From Goodfellowiella coeruleoviolacea (GTDB lineage Bacteria; Actinomycetota; Actinomycetes; Mycobacteriales; Pseudonocardiaceae): a DNA stretch of 64,000 bases. Below the pieces are notes generated by a model. The model did no database searches and had not been told where the DNA came from. It worked only from the letters and a program-made list of their open reading frames with translations. Shown here in pieces: positions 12,312-19,771 of the stretch. The stretch's first letter is position 1. Every line of letters begins with the position of its first letter. Both the position numbers and the translations under genes were made by a program. The stretch lies in the NCBI RefSeq assembly GCF_024171785.1, contig NZ_JAMTCK010000007.1:1-64000 (forward strand), written 5' to 3'.

Positions 12312-12428
12312 ATGGACGAACAGACGACGGTGGAGTACGTGCCGCCCATGCTGGCCGAGGTCGGCCAGTTCAGCGCGGACACCCTCGGCGCTTTCTACGG
12401 CGACGACGAGACCGGCGGAACGTTCTGA
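12312..12428 (+). CDS. Lasso-peptide precursor
   Basis: A 38-residue peptide. The leader has the complete motif Y-x-x-P-x-L-x3-G-x-F-x3-T (YVPPMLAEVGQFSADT, residues 9-24), with Thr at the penultimate leader position as lasso processing requires. Cleavage after Leu25 would release the 13-residue core GAFYGDDETGGTF. Gly1 can form the macrolactam with Asp7 or Glu8 (Asp6 is less likely), leaving a tail of six or five residues that ends in Phe. AGGAGG lies 5 bases before the ATG. The cyclase gene begins 4 bases after the stop. The leader is close in pattern to that of fusilassin and other actinobacterial lasso peptides. I do not recognise this core as a known product. Confidence 0.93.
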   Translation: MDEQTTVEYVPPMLAEVGQFSADTLGAFYGDDETGGTF

Positions 12429-12432
12429 GTCT

Positions 12433-14277
12433 GTGACGCGCTCCGGGTTCGTGGTCCTGCCGGACACCGCCGCGACCGCGGCGGTCCGGGTGATGCTGCC
12501 GTGGCCAGCCCCGCAGGTGTTCTCACACGCCTCGGGGCGGCCGTGGCTGGTGGGTGACCGGCCCCTGGATTCGGTCGCCGTGGTGACGGCCGGCCCGGTG
12601 CGGATGGCGGTGATCGGGGTCTGCCCGGTCACCGCCCAGCAGTTCCGCCAGTTGGTCGCCCGGGTGCGGACCCTCGCCGACGTGGACGCGCTGGCCGCCG
12701 CACTGCCGGGCACGGCGCACGTCGTGGCCAGCATCGACGGCCAGACCCGGGTGCAGGGCAGCGTGACCGGACTGCGGCGGGTGTTCCACACCCGGATCCA
12801 CGGGGTGCCCGTCGCGGCCGACCGCGCCGAGGTGCTCGCGGCCATGACCGGCGCCGCCGTGGACGAGCAGGCCCTGGCCACGAGAATGGCCTGCGGGCAC
12901 ATCCTGCCCGCCCCCCTGGCCGAACAGCCCCTGTGGCGCGGCATCACCGCGCTGCCACCGGACTGCTGCCTGATCGTCGGCCACGACCAGGCGCACACCC
13001 GACGGTGGTGGCGGCCGCCCGCCCCGGTGCGGGGGCTGGCCGAAGGCGCCCGCGCCGTGCGGGCGGCGTTGACCGACGCGATGCGGCACCGCGGTCCCGC
13101 CGCCGGGCGGCTCAGCGCTGATCTCTCCGGCGGGATGGACTCCACCAGCCTGTGCTTCCTGGCCGCCCAGCACACTCCCACCCTGCTGACCTACTGCCAC
13201 GCCGCGGCCGGAGCCGGCGACGACGACGCCGTGTTCGCCGCGCGCGCCCGCCGCGCCCTGCCCCGGGCCGAGCACCTGGTGGTCGCCCCGGACGAGCTGC
13301 CGCCGTTGTTCGCCGACCCCACCCGGGTGGTCGACACCGAAGAACCCTGCCCCTACTTCCGCGCCGTCGCCCGGCACCGCCACCTCGCTGGTCTGCTGAC
13401 CGAACGGGGGGCGCGCCGGCACCTGGCCGGGCACGGCGGCGACGAGTTGTTCACCAACGCGCTGCACGGCTACCTGCACCGGTTGCTGTGGCGGCGCCCG
13501 GTCACCGCGGTGCGCCACGTGCGTGGGTACCGGGCGCTGCGCCGGTGGCCGTGGCAGGCCACCCTGGTCGGGCTGGCGCGTGCGGGCAGTGTGGCCTCGT
13601 GGTGGCGCGCTCAAGCCGATCACCTCACCCACCCCCGCGACGCTCGGCGGCTGCCGCTGCTCGGGTGGGGGCTGATGGCGCTGCACGCCCAGCCGTGGAT
13701 CACTCCCGCCGCCGCCGATCTGGCTCGGCAGGCGCTGCACGCCACCGCCGAGCACGCCCAGCCCCTGGCCGACGATCCCGGCCAACACCAGCTGCTGCTC
13801 CTGCTGCGCACCAACGCCTCCCACTACCGGCTCGTGGCCCGGGTGTTCAGCGACGCCGGCGTCCAGTTGGACATGCCCTACTTCGACGACCGCGTCGCCG
13901 ACGCCGTCCTCGCCGTGCGCCCGGAGGAGCGGGCCTCACCCTGGCGGTACAAGCCACTGCTGGCCGAGGCGATGCGCGGCATCGTGCCCGAGACGCTGCT
14001 CGGCCGGACCACCAAGGGCGAGTTCAGCCAGGACAGCCGGACCGGGTTTCACGCCAACCGCGGCGCGATCCTCGCGCTGTTCGCCGACTCGGTGCTGGCC
14101 GGGCGCGGCCTGCTCGACCGCGACGCGCTGCGGGCCTGCCTGGCCACCCCGCAGCCCGACACCGTCATGCGGCAGAACCTGGAAGTCCTGATCAACTGTG
14201 AGACCTGGCTGCGTGCCGCACTCCGGTCCACCACCCCACCCCCGGGGAGAACTGATGCCGCTGCGCCTGCACCCTGA
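12433..14277 (+). CDS. Lasso-peptide cyclase, asparagine-synthetase-like (C protein)
   Basis: A 614-residue ATP-dependent lasso cyclase. It adenylates the ring-forming Asp or Glu side chain of the core so that the Gly1 amine can close the macrolactam. The C-terminal synthetase half has the PP-loop LSADLSGGMDSTS (about 230) and the conserved HGGDELF further on, with a GRTTKGEFSQDS segment near the end. The N-terminal half keeps the glutaminase-like fold (phrases such as TALPPDCCLIV) but has no Cys2 nucleophile, which separates lasso cyclases from true AsnB. GTG 12433 follows the precursor by 4 bases, and the end overlaps the RRE gene by 23 nt. Confidence 0.93.
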   Translation: MTRSGFVVLPDTAATAAVRVMLPWPAPQVFSHASGRPWLVGDRPLDSVAVVTAGPVRMAVIGVCPVTAQQFRQLVARVRTLADVDALAAALPGTAHVVASIDGQTRVQGSVTGLRRVFHTRIHGVPVAADRAEVLAAMTGAAVDEQALATRMACGHILPAPLAEQPLWRGITALPPDCCLIVGHDQAHTRRWWRPPAPVRGLAEGARAVRAALTDAMRHRGPAAGRLSADLSGGMDSTSLCFLAAQHTPTLLTYCHAAAGAGDDDAVFAARARRALPRAEHLVVAPDELPPLFADPTRVVDTEEPCPYFRAVARHRHLAGLLTERGARRHLAGHGGDELFTNALHGYLHRLLWRRPVTAVRHVRGYRALRRWPWQATLVGLARAGSVASWWRAQADHLTHPRDARRLPLLGWGLMALHAQPWITPAAADLARQALHATAEHAQPLADDPGQHQLLLLLRTNASHYRLVARVFSDAGVQLDMPYFDDRVADAVLAVRPEERASPWRYKPLLAEAMRGIVPETLLGRTTKGEFSQDSRTGFHANRGAILALFADSVLAGRGLLDRDALRACLATPQPDTVMRQNLEVLINCETWLRAALRSTTPPPGRTDAAAPAP

Positions 14278-14515
14278 CGTGACCATCACCGACACCGCCG
14301 ACGGCACGGTGCTGCTGCACGGGCGCACCGGCCGCTACTACCAGCTCAACCCCACCGGGGCGGCCGTGCTGCACCGGCTGGTCGCCGGCGAGGAACCGGA
14401 CCGCATCGCCCACCGGCTGGCCGAGCACCACCGCATCGACCCCGACCAGGCCCACCGGGACGTCACCGCCGTGCTGACGCAGCTGCTCGCGGCCACCCTG
14501 GTGGTGCGGTCATGA
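14255..14515 (+). CDS. Lasso-peptide leader-recognition protein (PqqD/RRE, B1)
   Basis: An 86-residue PqqD-like RiPP recognition element. The sequence HPDVTITDTADGTVLLHGRTGRYYQLNPTG is the usual three-strand start of this family and is followed by three helices. It should bind the leader at Tyr9, Pro12, Leu14, Gly18 and Phe20 and deliver it to the protease. ATG 14255 was chosen over an upstream in-frame ATG because GGGGAGA lies just before it and the shorter protein matches family length. It is translationally coupled at both ends: a 23-nt overlap with the cyclase and an ATGA with the protease. Confidence 0.92.
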   Translation: MPLRLHPDVTITDTADGTVLLHGRTGRYYQLNPTGAAVLHRLVAGEEPDRIAHRLAEHHRIDPDQAHRDVTAVLTQLLAATLVVRS

Positions 14516-14964
14516 GCGTCCCGATGGCGGTGTCGCCTCGGGATCGGCTCCCCCTGTGGCGGCGTGGCCTGCCACTGGCCGCCGTCGCCCTGGCACGACT
14601 GCTGACCACGCTGCGCCCGGCCCGGCTGCGCCGGGTGCTGGAGTTCGTCCGGGGCGGCGCCGCCCCGGCCACCGCGGCGCAGGCGTTGCTCGCGCGGCGG
14701 GCGGTGGTGGCGGTGAGCCTGCGCTGCGCGGGGCAGGGCTGCCTGCAACGCTCGATCGCCACCGCGCTGCTGTGCCGGCTCCGGGGAGTCTGGCCCACCT
14801 GGTGCACCGGCGTGCGCACCGATCCGTTCGCCGCCCACGCCTGGGTCGAGGTCGACGGCCAGCCCGTCGGCGAACCGCATCCGAAAGGTCACTACGCGCC
14901 CCTGCTGACCATCCCACCAGTACCCCGCGACGCGGGCCAGGTCGGGCCGGCACGCCGCAGCTGA
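14512..14964 (+). CDS. Lasso-peptide leader protease (transglutaminase-like, B2)
   Basis: A 150-residue cysteine protease of the lasso B2 / transglutaminase-like type, which removes the leader after Leu25. The catalytic Cys is in GQGCLQRSIATALL, and the His and Asp are in HAWVEVDGQPVG, the canonical arrangement. An N-terminal helical part (about 1-60) precedes the catalytic core, as is usual. ATG 14512 overlaps the RRE stop. It is the last gene of the A-C-B1-B2 operon. It is followed by a small hairpin and then by the convergent tetR gene, so no exporter is co-transcribed. Confidence 0.92.
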   Translation: MSVPMAVSPRDRLPLWRRGLPLAAVALARLLTTLRPARLRRVLEFVRGGAAPATAAQALLARRAVVAVSLRCAGQGCLQRSIATALLCRLRGVWPTWCTGVRTDPFAAHAWVEVDGQPVGEPHPKGHYAPLLTIPPVPRDAGQVGPARRS

Positions 14965-14987
14965 TTGCTGGCACTGGCCATCCGGCG

Positions 14988-15003
14988 CGGGCCGTTCGGC
15001 CCG
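14988..15003. terminator. Short hairpin between the lasso operon and tetR
   Basis: CGGGCC-GTTC-GGCCCG forms a perfect 6-bp stem with a four-base loop, placed between two convergent stops. There is no T run, which is common for actinobacterial terminators. It could serve both strands. Confidence 0.4.
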
Positions 15004-15021
15004 TCCCGGTCCCGGCTCCGC

Positions 15022-15642
15022 TCACTCCGGTCGGTACAGGCGCAGGAACGCGCGCACGCCGTGGGTGATGAGCCTGGTCACCTCCGACTCCGGCAGGGCG
15101 ATCGCGCCGTAGAACGAGCGCTGGTGCGCGATGTCGATGAACGTCAGCAGGGTGAGGTAGTTGGCGGCCTCGTGCTCGTCGTCGATGGCGAGCAGGCCCT
15201 GGTCGGCGATCCGGCGCAGGTAGCCGGCCAGGTGCCGGTTCGAGCCGCGGGGGCCGGCCTCCTGCCAGGCCTCCAGCACCGGCCGGGGAATGCGGCCCGC
15301 CTCCGCGTGGATCGCCCGGACCAGGGCGAAGTGGTCCGCGGCCGAGGCCACCGCGGCGGCCCGGTCGACGCTGAAGGCGATCAGGTCCTCCTCCAGGTCG
15401 ACGATCTTGCGCAGGTGCCGGTCCATCAGCGCGGCGATGGTCTGGGTGACCTCGACAGCGCCCTCCAGCGCGGTGGACTGGAACAGGTCCGCCTTGTCGT
15501 CGAAGTGGTTGTAGATGGTGCGCTTGGACACGCCGGCCTCGGCCGCGATCGCGTCCACGCTGGCCCGGGAGTAGCCGTCCCGGCCGAACACCAGCCGCGC
15601 CGCCTGGATGATCGCCCTGCGCTTCTCCGGCATGCCGGCCAC
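15022..15642 (-). CDS. TetR-family repressor
   Basis: A 206-residue regulator. The helix-turn-helix is VDAIAAEAGVSKRTIYNHFDDKADLF (about 30-55). The C-terminal two thirds is a helical ligand-binding domain with no clear ligand signature. The start is taken as GTG 15642, which has GAGGAGAGG about ten bases upstream. A GTG at 15678 would run into the operator, and ATG 15633 is also possible. It is divergent from the MFS gene, with two palindromes between them, so it probably represses both itself and the transporter. Confidence 0.88.
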   Translation of the reverse strand: MAGMPEKRRAIIQAARLVFGRDGYSRASVDAIAAEAGVSKRTIYNHFDDKADLFQSTALEGAVEVTQTIAALMDRHLRKIVDLEEDLIAFSVDRAAAVASAADHFALVRAIHAEAGRIPRPVLEAWQEAGPRGSNRHLAGYLRRIADQGLLAIDDEHEAANYLTLLTFIDIAHQRSFYGAIALPESEVTRLITHGVRAFLRLYRPE

Positions 15643-15672
15643 GGCTGCCCCACCTCTCCTCGTCTGCCCGAT

Positions 15673-15695
15673 GTGCACTGCCCGGTGCAGTGTAC
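15673..15695. promoter_or_regulatory. Palindromic operator 1, tetR side
   Basis: The 23-bp near-perfect palindrome follows the pattern GTnCACTGCnCnGnGCAGTGnAC. It covers TACACT on the minus strand, a plausible tetR -10 box. Binding here would give autorepression. Confidence 0.55.
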
Positions 15696-15718
15696 TACCA
15701 GCGCAGATCCTGAATGGT

Positions 15719-15748
15719 AAACCAGTCGGTGTTGCGGCAACACTGGTT
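15719..15748. promoter_or_regulatory. Palindromic operator 2, MFS side
   Basis: AACCAGT and ACTGGTT form perfect outer arms. Inside them GTGTTG-CGG-CAACAC (15729-15743) is a perfect 6+3+6 palindrome. The site lies 50 bases before the MFS start, where its promoter should be. Its sequence differs from operator 1, so the two may bind different proteins or the same protein with different affinity. Confidence 0.55.
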
Positions 15749-15797
15749 GGTGTAGTTAGCTCTGCGGCACCGAACCACTCGCTGTCGAGGAGCGCTC

Positions 15798-17015
15798 ATG
15801 ACCGACCTGCGCACCGCCTCCGCTGATTCGCCGACGCGAACACCGTCCGCCCGGCCACCCGCGCGGGCACTGCCCGGCCCGTGGCTCGCCCTGCTCGCCG
15901 CGCCGGTCGCGCTGGGCACCACCGGGCCGACCGTGGTCCTGCCCCGGATCGCCGCCGACCTGGAAATCCCCGTGGCGGCGGCCACCTGGCTGGGCACCGC
16001 CTACGGCTGGGGCGTCGCCGTGGGCACCCCGCTGCTGGCCGGGCTGCTCCGGCTGCGCGGCATCCGCGCCGCCCTGCTGCTCGGCGCGGCCCTGGTCGGC
16101 GCCGGCACCCTGCTGCTGGTGCTGGCCCCCACCCTGCCGCTGCTGCTGGCCGGTCGGGTGGTGCAGGCGCTGGGTGCGGCCGGGCTGATCACCGCGGCGA
16201 TGAACCTGGCCGGCTCGACCCGGCGAATGGGGCTGATCACCGCGGCCATCTCCGCGGCGGGCGCGGTGGGGCCGCTGGCCGGCACGCTGATCGGCGCCGC
16301 GGGGACCTGGCGCCCCGTGCTGGCCCTGGCCGCGCTCACGCTGCTGGCGGTGCCCGCCGCGCTGCGGGTGGCGCCCGCCGCGGCCAGCGCCCCGGTCAGT
16401 GAGTTCGACCTGCCGGGTGCCGGGTTGGTGCTGGTGCTGGCCACCGCCCTGGTCCTGGTGCCCAGAGCGGCGCTGCCCTCGGCGGCCGTGGCGGTGCTGG
16501 CCGCGGTCGCGCTGGCCCGGCACGTGCGGCGCCGCCCGGAGGGGTTCGTGCCGCTGGACGTGCTGCGCTCGCGGTCGTTCACGGGCTGCTGCGCGCTGGC
16601 GCTGGCCCTGGCCACGTCCTACTTCGCGATCCTCTACGCGGTGCCGAGGCTGCTCGCCGACCGCGGCTGGAGCGCGGGGAGCGTCGGTGTCGGCCAGTTG
16701 GCCGTGCTCCTGCTGGGCGCGTTGCTGGTGTGGGTGCTCACCTCGGTCCGGCTGGCGCGCCCGGTCGTGCTCGGCGTGCTGACCGGACTCGGGGTGCTGG
16801 CCCTGGGGCTGGTGCTCACGCCGTGGCCGGTGCCGGTGCTCGCCTCGGCCGGCGTGGCGGTGGTGTCCGCGTCCGGCACCCAGGCGACGCTGTCCGTGCT
16901 GGCCCCGGCGGCGGTGCCGGACCGGCACCGGCCGGTGGCCATCGGCCTGTTCAACCTCTGCTACCAGCTCGGCGGTGCCTTCGGCCCGGCACTGGTGGCA
17001 CTGCTGCTGGCCTGA
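15798..17015 (+). CDS. MFS transporter, drug-efflux type
   Basis: A 405-residue membrane protein with about 12 hydrophobic segments after a 30-residue Pro/Ser/Ala-rich cytoplasmic tail. It resembles EmrB/Bcr-type drug:H+ antiporters: the first helix is followed by PRIAADLEIPVAAATWLGTAYGWG, and a LAGRVVQALGAAG motif follows helix 4. ATG 15798 has GAGGAG five bases upstream. The divergent tetR gene suggests substrate-induced efflux. Its position next to the lasso operon makes a role in lasso export or resistance possible, but nothing in the sequence shows this. Confidence 0.85.
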   Translation: MTDLRTASADSPTRTPSARPPARALPGPWLALLAAPVALGTTGPTVVLPRIAADLEIPVAAATWLGTAYGWGVAVGTPLLAGLLRLRGIRAALLLGAALVGAGTLLLVLAPTLPLLLAGRVVQALGAAGLITAAMNLAGSTRRMGLITAAISAAGAVGPLAGTLIGAAGTWRPVLALAALTLLAVPAALRVAPAAASAPVSEFDLPGAGLVLVLATALVLVPRAALPSAAVAVLAAVALARHVRRRPEGFVPLDVLRSRSFTGCCALALALATSYFAILYAVPRLLADRGWSAGSVGVGQLAVLLLGALLVWVLTSVRLARPVVLGVLTGLGVLALGLVLTPWPVPVLASAGVAVVSASGTQATLSVLAPAAVPDRHRPVAIGLFNLCYQLGGAFGPALVALLLA

Positions 17016-17085
17016 CCCGGGCCGTTTCGGACCTCACCCGCCCGGGTACCAGCCTGACCTGCGGTGAAGAACGTGGGAGGTAGGC

Positions 17086-17523
17086 ATGTCCGAGCGGCGG
17101 CGGAACAACCACAACGACGACAGCCACGGTCACGGCGAGATGCCCTCGGACGTCCGCGAGCCGCTGTCCGTGTTCGACCGGTTCGCCACCAAGGCCAGCG
17201 ACTTCGTGTCCCGCGCCTGGTTCTTCCTGATGTGCGTGCTGATGGTGGTGCTGTGGGCGCCGTCGTACTTCGTGCTGCAGGAGGTGGACACCTGGCAGCT
17301 GATCATCAACACGGTCACCACGATCGTCACGTTCCTGCTGGTGGCGCTGTTGCAGAACACCCAGAAGCGGGCGGACGACGCCACCCAGCACAAGCTCAAC
17401 GCGATCGCCGACGGCCTGGCCGACCTGATGCGCCGCACCGCCGCCCAGTACCCCGAACTGGACCAGGACCTGCGGGAGCTGCGCGACGCCGTGGGCCTGG
17501 AGGACCGGGAGAGCGCGTCCTGA
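17086..17523 (+). CDS. Low-affinity iron permease family protein
   Basis: A 145-residue protein with a His/Asn/Asp-rich N-terminus (RRRNNHNDDSHGHGE) that could bind metal. Two membrane segments follow (WFFLMCVLMVVLWAPSYFVL and LIINTVTTIVTFLLVALLQ). The family phrase LVALLQNTQKRADDATQHKLNAIADGL continues into a soluble helix. This matches the Iron_permease (PF04120-type) family. Such proteins are annotated as low-affinity iron transporters, but direct evidence of transport is thin. Its 3' end faces the soxR gene. Confidence 0.75.
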   Translation: MSERRRNNHNDDSHGHGEMPSDVREPLSVFDRFATKASDFVSRAWFFLMCVLMVVLWAPSYFVLQEVDTWQLIINTVTTIVTFLLVALLQNTQKRADDATQHKLNAIADGLADLMRRTAAQYPELDQDLRELRDAVGLEDRESAS

Positions 17524-17535
17524 CCGCGGCGCCGG

Positions 17536-17997
17536 TCAGCAGCCGCCCTCGCCGGCCGGGGTGAGCAGGGAGGCGCCCGGGCCGCGCTGGCCGTACTGGT
17601 CGTCCGGGTTCTGCAGCGCGCACACCGACAGCGACAGGCAGCCGCAGCCGATGCACGAGGTCAGCCGGGTCCGCAGCCGGGTGAGCGCGTCGATGCGGGC
17701 GTCCAGTTCGGCCTGCCACCGCTTGGACAGCCGGGCCCAGTCCGACCGCGTGGGGTTGCGGTTGTCCGGCAGCGTGGCCAGGGCGGCGCGGATGTCCTCC
17801 AGGCTCAGGCCCACCCGCTGGGCCGCGCGGATGAACGCCAGCCGGCGCAGCACCGCCCTGGAGTAGCGCCGCTGGTTGCCACTGGTGCGCTCGGAGCTGA
17901 TCAGCCCGCGCTCCTCGTAGAAGCGCAGCGCGGTGTGCGGCACCCCGCTGCGCTCGACCACCTGCCCGATGGTCAACTGGGTCGGCAGTTTGGACAC
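17536..17997 (-). CDS. soxR: Redox-sensing MerR-family activator SoxR
   Basis: A 153-residue SoxR. The MerR helix-turn-helix is LTIGQVVERSGVPHTALRFYEERGLI, followed by the dimerisation helix. The [2Fe-2S] cysteines are in CIGCGCLSLSVC (C-x2-C-x-C-x5-C), the SoxR signature. GTG 17997 was chosen because TAGGCT lies 7 bases upstream on the minus strand, which makes the message leaderless and excludes longer starts. In actinomycetes SoxR responds to redox-active metabolites rather than mainly to superoxide (known for Streptomyces). It is divergent from the split transketolase, with a SoxR-type box between them. Confidence 0.93.
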   Translation of the reverse strand: MSKLPTQLTIGQVVERSGVPHTALRFYEERGLISSERTSGNQRRYSRAVLRRLAFIRAAQRVGLSLEDIRAALATLPDNRNPTRSDWARLSKRWQAELDARIDALTRLRTRLTSCIGCGCLSLSVCALQNPDDQYGQRGPGASLLTPAGEGGC

Positions 17998-18013
17998 GCC
18001 GGCAAGCCTAGCC

Positions 18014-18044
18014 TTGACCTCCACATAGGTCGAGGTTGCACCGT
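18014..18044 (+). promoter_or_regulatory. SoxR-type promoter for the transketolase genes
   Basis: ACCTC-N10-GAGGT (18017-18036) has the same outer arms and spacing as the E. coli soxS SoxR box. It sits between TTGACC (18014-18019) and CACCGT (18039-18044), which are 19 bases apart, the long spacer that MerR-type activators need. Six bases later comes the ATG of the transketolase N-subunit. The left edge also touches the minus-strand soxR promoter. Confidence 0.65.
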
Positions 18045-18050
18045 GTTGTC

Positions 18051-18752
18051 ATGACCACGGCGACACAGTTCGGCTACGCGGACCTCCCGCGCCTGCTCGC
18101 CCGCCTCGGCGGTGACGAGAAGCACGACCGCACCGCACTGTCCACACTGGACGTTCTCTGGGTGCTCTACGACCGGGTGCTCGCCGTGCGGCCCGACCGG
18201 CTGGACGATCCGGAGCGGGACCGGTTCCTGCTGTCCAAGGGGCACAGTCCCAAGGCCTACTACGCGGTGCTGGCGGCCAAGGGGTTCCTGCGGCCCGAGC
18301 AGCTGGACGGCTGGACCGGGTTCGCCTCCGCGCTGGGCGGCCACCCGGACCGCACCCTGATCCCGGCGGCCGAGATCGCCAGCGGCTCCCTGGGGCACGG
18401 GCTGCCGCTGGGCGTGGGCACCGCCCTGGGGCTGCGCGCCCAGCACCGCCGCGGCCCCCGGGTCGTGGTGCTGGTCGGCGACGGCGAACTGGACGAGGGC
18501 AGCAACCACGAGGCCATCGCCCTGGCCGGCCGGCTCGGCCTGGACCGGCTCACCGTCGTGGTGGTGGACAACAGCTCGGCCACGCACGGCTGGCCGGGCG
18601 GCATCGCCACCCGGTTCGTGGTGGAGGACTGGGCCACCCGGACCGTGCCCGGCCACGACCACGACGCCCTGCACGAGGCGTTGACCAGCGAGCACCCCGG
18701 CCGGCCACTGGCCGTGGTCGCCACCACCGAGCCGGCGAGGAGGTCGGCGTGA
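18051..18752 (+). CDS. Transketolase, N-terminal subunit
   Basis: A 233-residue thiamine-diphosphate-binding half of a split transketolase. LLSKGHSPKAYYAVLAAKGFL, GSLGHGLPLGVGTALG and the ThDP/metal motif GDGELDEGSNHEA are all present. With the next gene it would interconvert sugar phosphates in the non-oxidative pentose phosphate pathway, or a related keto-sugar. ATG 18051 sits 6 bases after the proposed -10 box, suggesting a leaderless message. Its last codons overlap the C-subunit GTG. Confidence 0.88.
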   Translation: MTTATQFGYADLPRLLARLGGDEKHDRTALSTLDVLWVLYDRVLAVRPDRLDDPERDRFLLSKGHSPKAYYAVLAAKGFLRPEQLDGWTGFASALGGHPDRTLIPAAEIASGSLGHGLPLGVGTALGLRAQHRRGPRVVVLVGDGELDEGSNHEAIALAGRLGLDRLTVVVVDNSSATHGWPGGIATRFVVEDWATRTVPGHDHDALHEALTSEHPGRPLAVVATTEPARRSA

Positions 18753-19669
18753 GCGGCGCGACGGGCACCGGGACCACCATGCGCGAGGCGTTCGTGGCCA
18801 CCGCCGGGCACCTGCTGGACGAGGACCCCAGGGTCGCCGTGGTGCTCGCCGCCATCTCCGCCGACGTGTTCGCCGACGCGGCCCGCCGCCACCCGGACCG
18901 GGTCATCGACGTGGGCATCCGGGAACAGCTGCTGGTGGGCGTGGCCGGCGGGATGGCGCTGACCGGCATGCGCCCGATCGCGCACACCTACGCGCCATTC
19001 CTCGTCGAGCGGCCCTTCGAGCAGGTCAAGCTGGACCTGGGGCACCAGGGCGTTGGCGCGGTCCTGGTCAGCGTGGGCGCGTCCTACGACTGGGCGGCCG
19101 GCGGGCGCACCCACCACGCGCCCGGTGACGTGGCCCTGCTGGACACCCTGCCCGGGTGGACCGTGCACGTGCCGGGTCACCCGGACGAGGTGGTCGACCT
19201 GCTGCGCCGGGCGGCGCGCACCGACGACCGCGTCTACCTGCGCCTGACCAACGACGGCAACGCCCGCGCGCACCCGGTCGGCGCCGGCTTCCAGGTGCTG
19301 CGCACCGGCCGGCGGGCCGTGGTGGTGGCGGTTGGGCCGGTGCTGGACCGGGTGCTGGCGGCCACCGCGCGGCTGGACGTGACCGTGCTGTACGCGTCCA
19401 CGGTGCGGCCCTTCGACGCGGTCGGGCTGCGCGCGGCCGTGCTCGCCGCCGACCGGGCCGACGTGGTGCTGGTGGAGCCCTACCTGGCCGGCACCTCCAC
19501 GCACGCGGTGGCCGAGGCGCTGGCCGACGTGCCGCACCGGGTCCGGGCCCTGGGCGTGCGCCGGGACGTGGAGCTGCGCGGTTACGGCGAGCCCGCCGAC
19601 CACGACGCCGCCCACGGCCTGGACGTCGCCGGCATCGCCGCCCGCATCCACGCGTTCACCAGGGCCTGA
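18749..19669 (+). CDS. Transketolase, C-terminal subunit
   Basis: A 306-residue pyrimidine-binding plus C-terminal domain half of the same enzyme. RVIDVGIREQLLVGVAGGMAL contains the conserved catalytic Glu of the transketolase Pyr domain, and the THHAPGDVALL segment is typical. GTG 18749 overlaps the upstream TGA. The pair resembles the split transketolases found beside sugar or regulatory genes in actinomycetes and is distinct from the single-chain housekeeping enzyme. The substrate range is unknown. Confidence 0.87.
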   Translation: MSGATGTGTTMREAFVATAGHLLDEDPRVAVVLAAISADVFADAARRHPDRVIDVGIREQLLVGVAGGMALTGMRPIAHTYAPFLVERPFEQVKLDLGHQGVGAVLVSVGASYDWAAGGRTHHAPGDVALLDTLPGWTVHVPGHPDEVVDLLRRAARTDDRVYLRLTNDGNARAHPVGAGFQVLRTGRRAVVVAVGPVLDRVLAATARLDVTVLYASTVRPFDAVGLRAAVLAADRADVVLVEPYLAGTSTHAVAEALADVPHRVRALGVRRDVELRGYGEPADHDAAHGLDVAGIAARIHAFTRA

Positions 19670-19709
19670 ACACCCGCCCCGCCACCCATCACTCGATCGA
19701 GCGGTTTTA

Positions 19710-19748
19710 TCTAGGGGGGCTTTATATTGAAACTAAATCCCCCCTAGA
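19710..19748. promoter_or_regulatory. Operator/promoter of the hicAB module
   Basis: TCTAGGGGGG (19710-19719) and CCCCCCTAGA (19739-19748) are perfect 10-bp inverted arms around a 19-base A+T-rich centre holding TATATT. HicB proteins with a C-terminal DNA-binding domain repress their own operon from such sites. A +/- cruciform role cannot be excluded. Confidence 0.6.
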
Positions 19749-19771
19749 GTAGTTTGGTGGTGTTCAAACCC

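Noticed and set aside
12433-14277. Ordinary asparagine synthetase B
   Set aside because: The N-terminal Cys nucleophile is absent, and the gene is embedded between a lasso precursor and an RRE protein.
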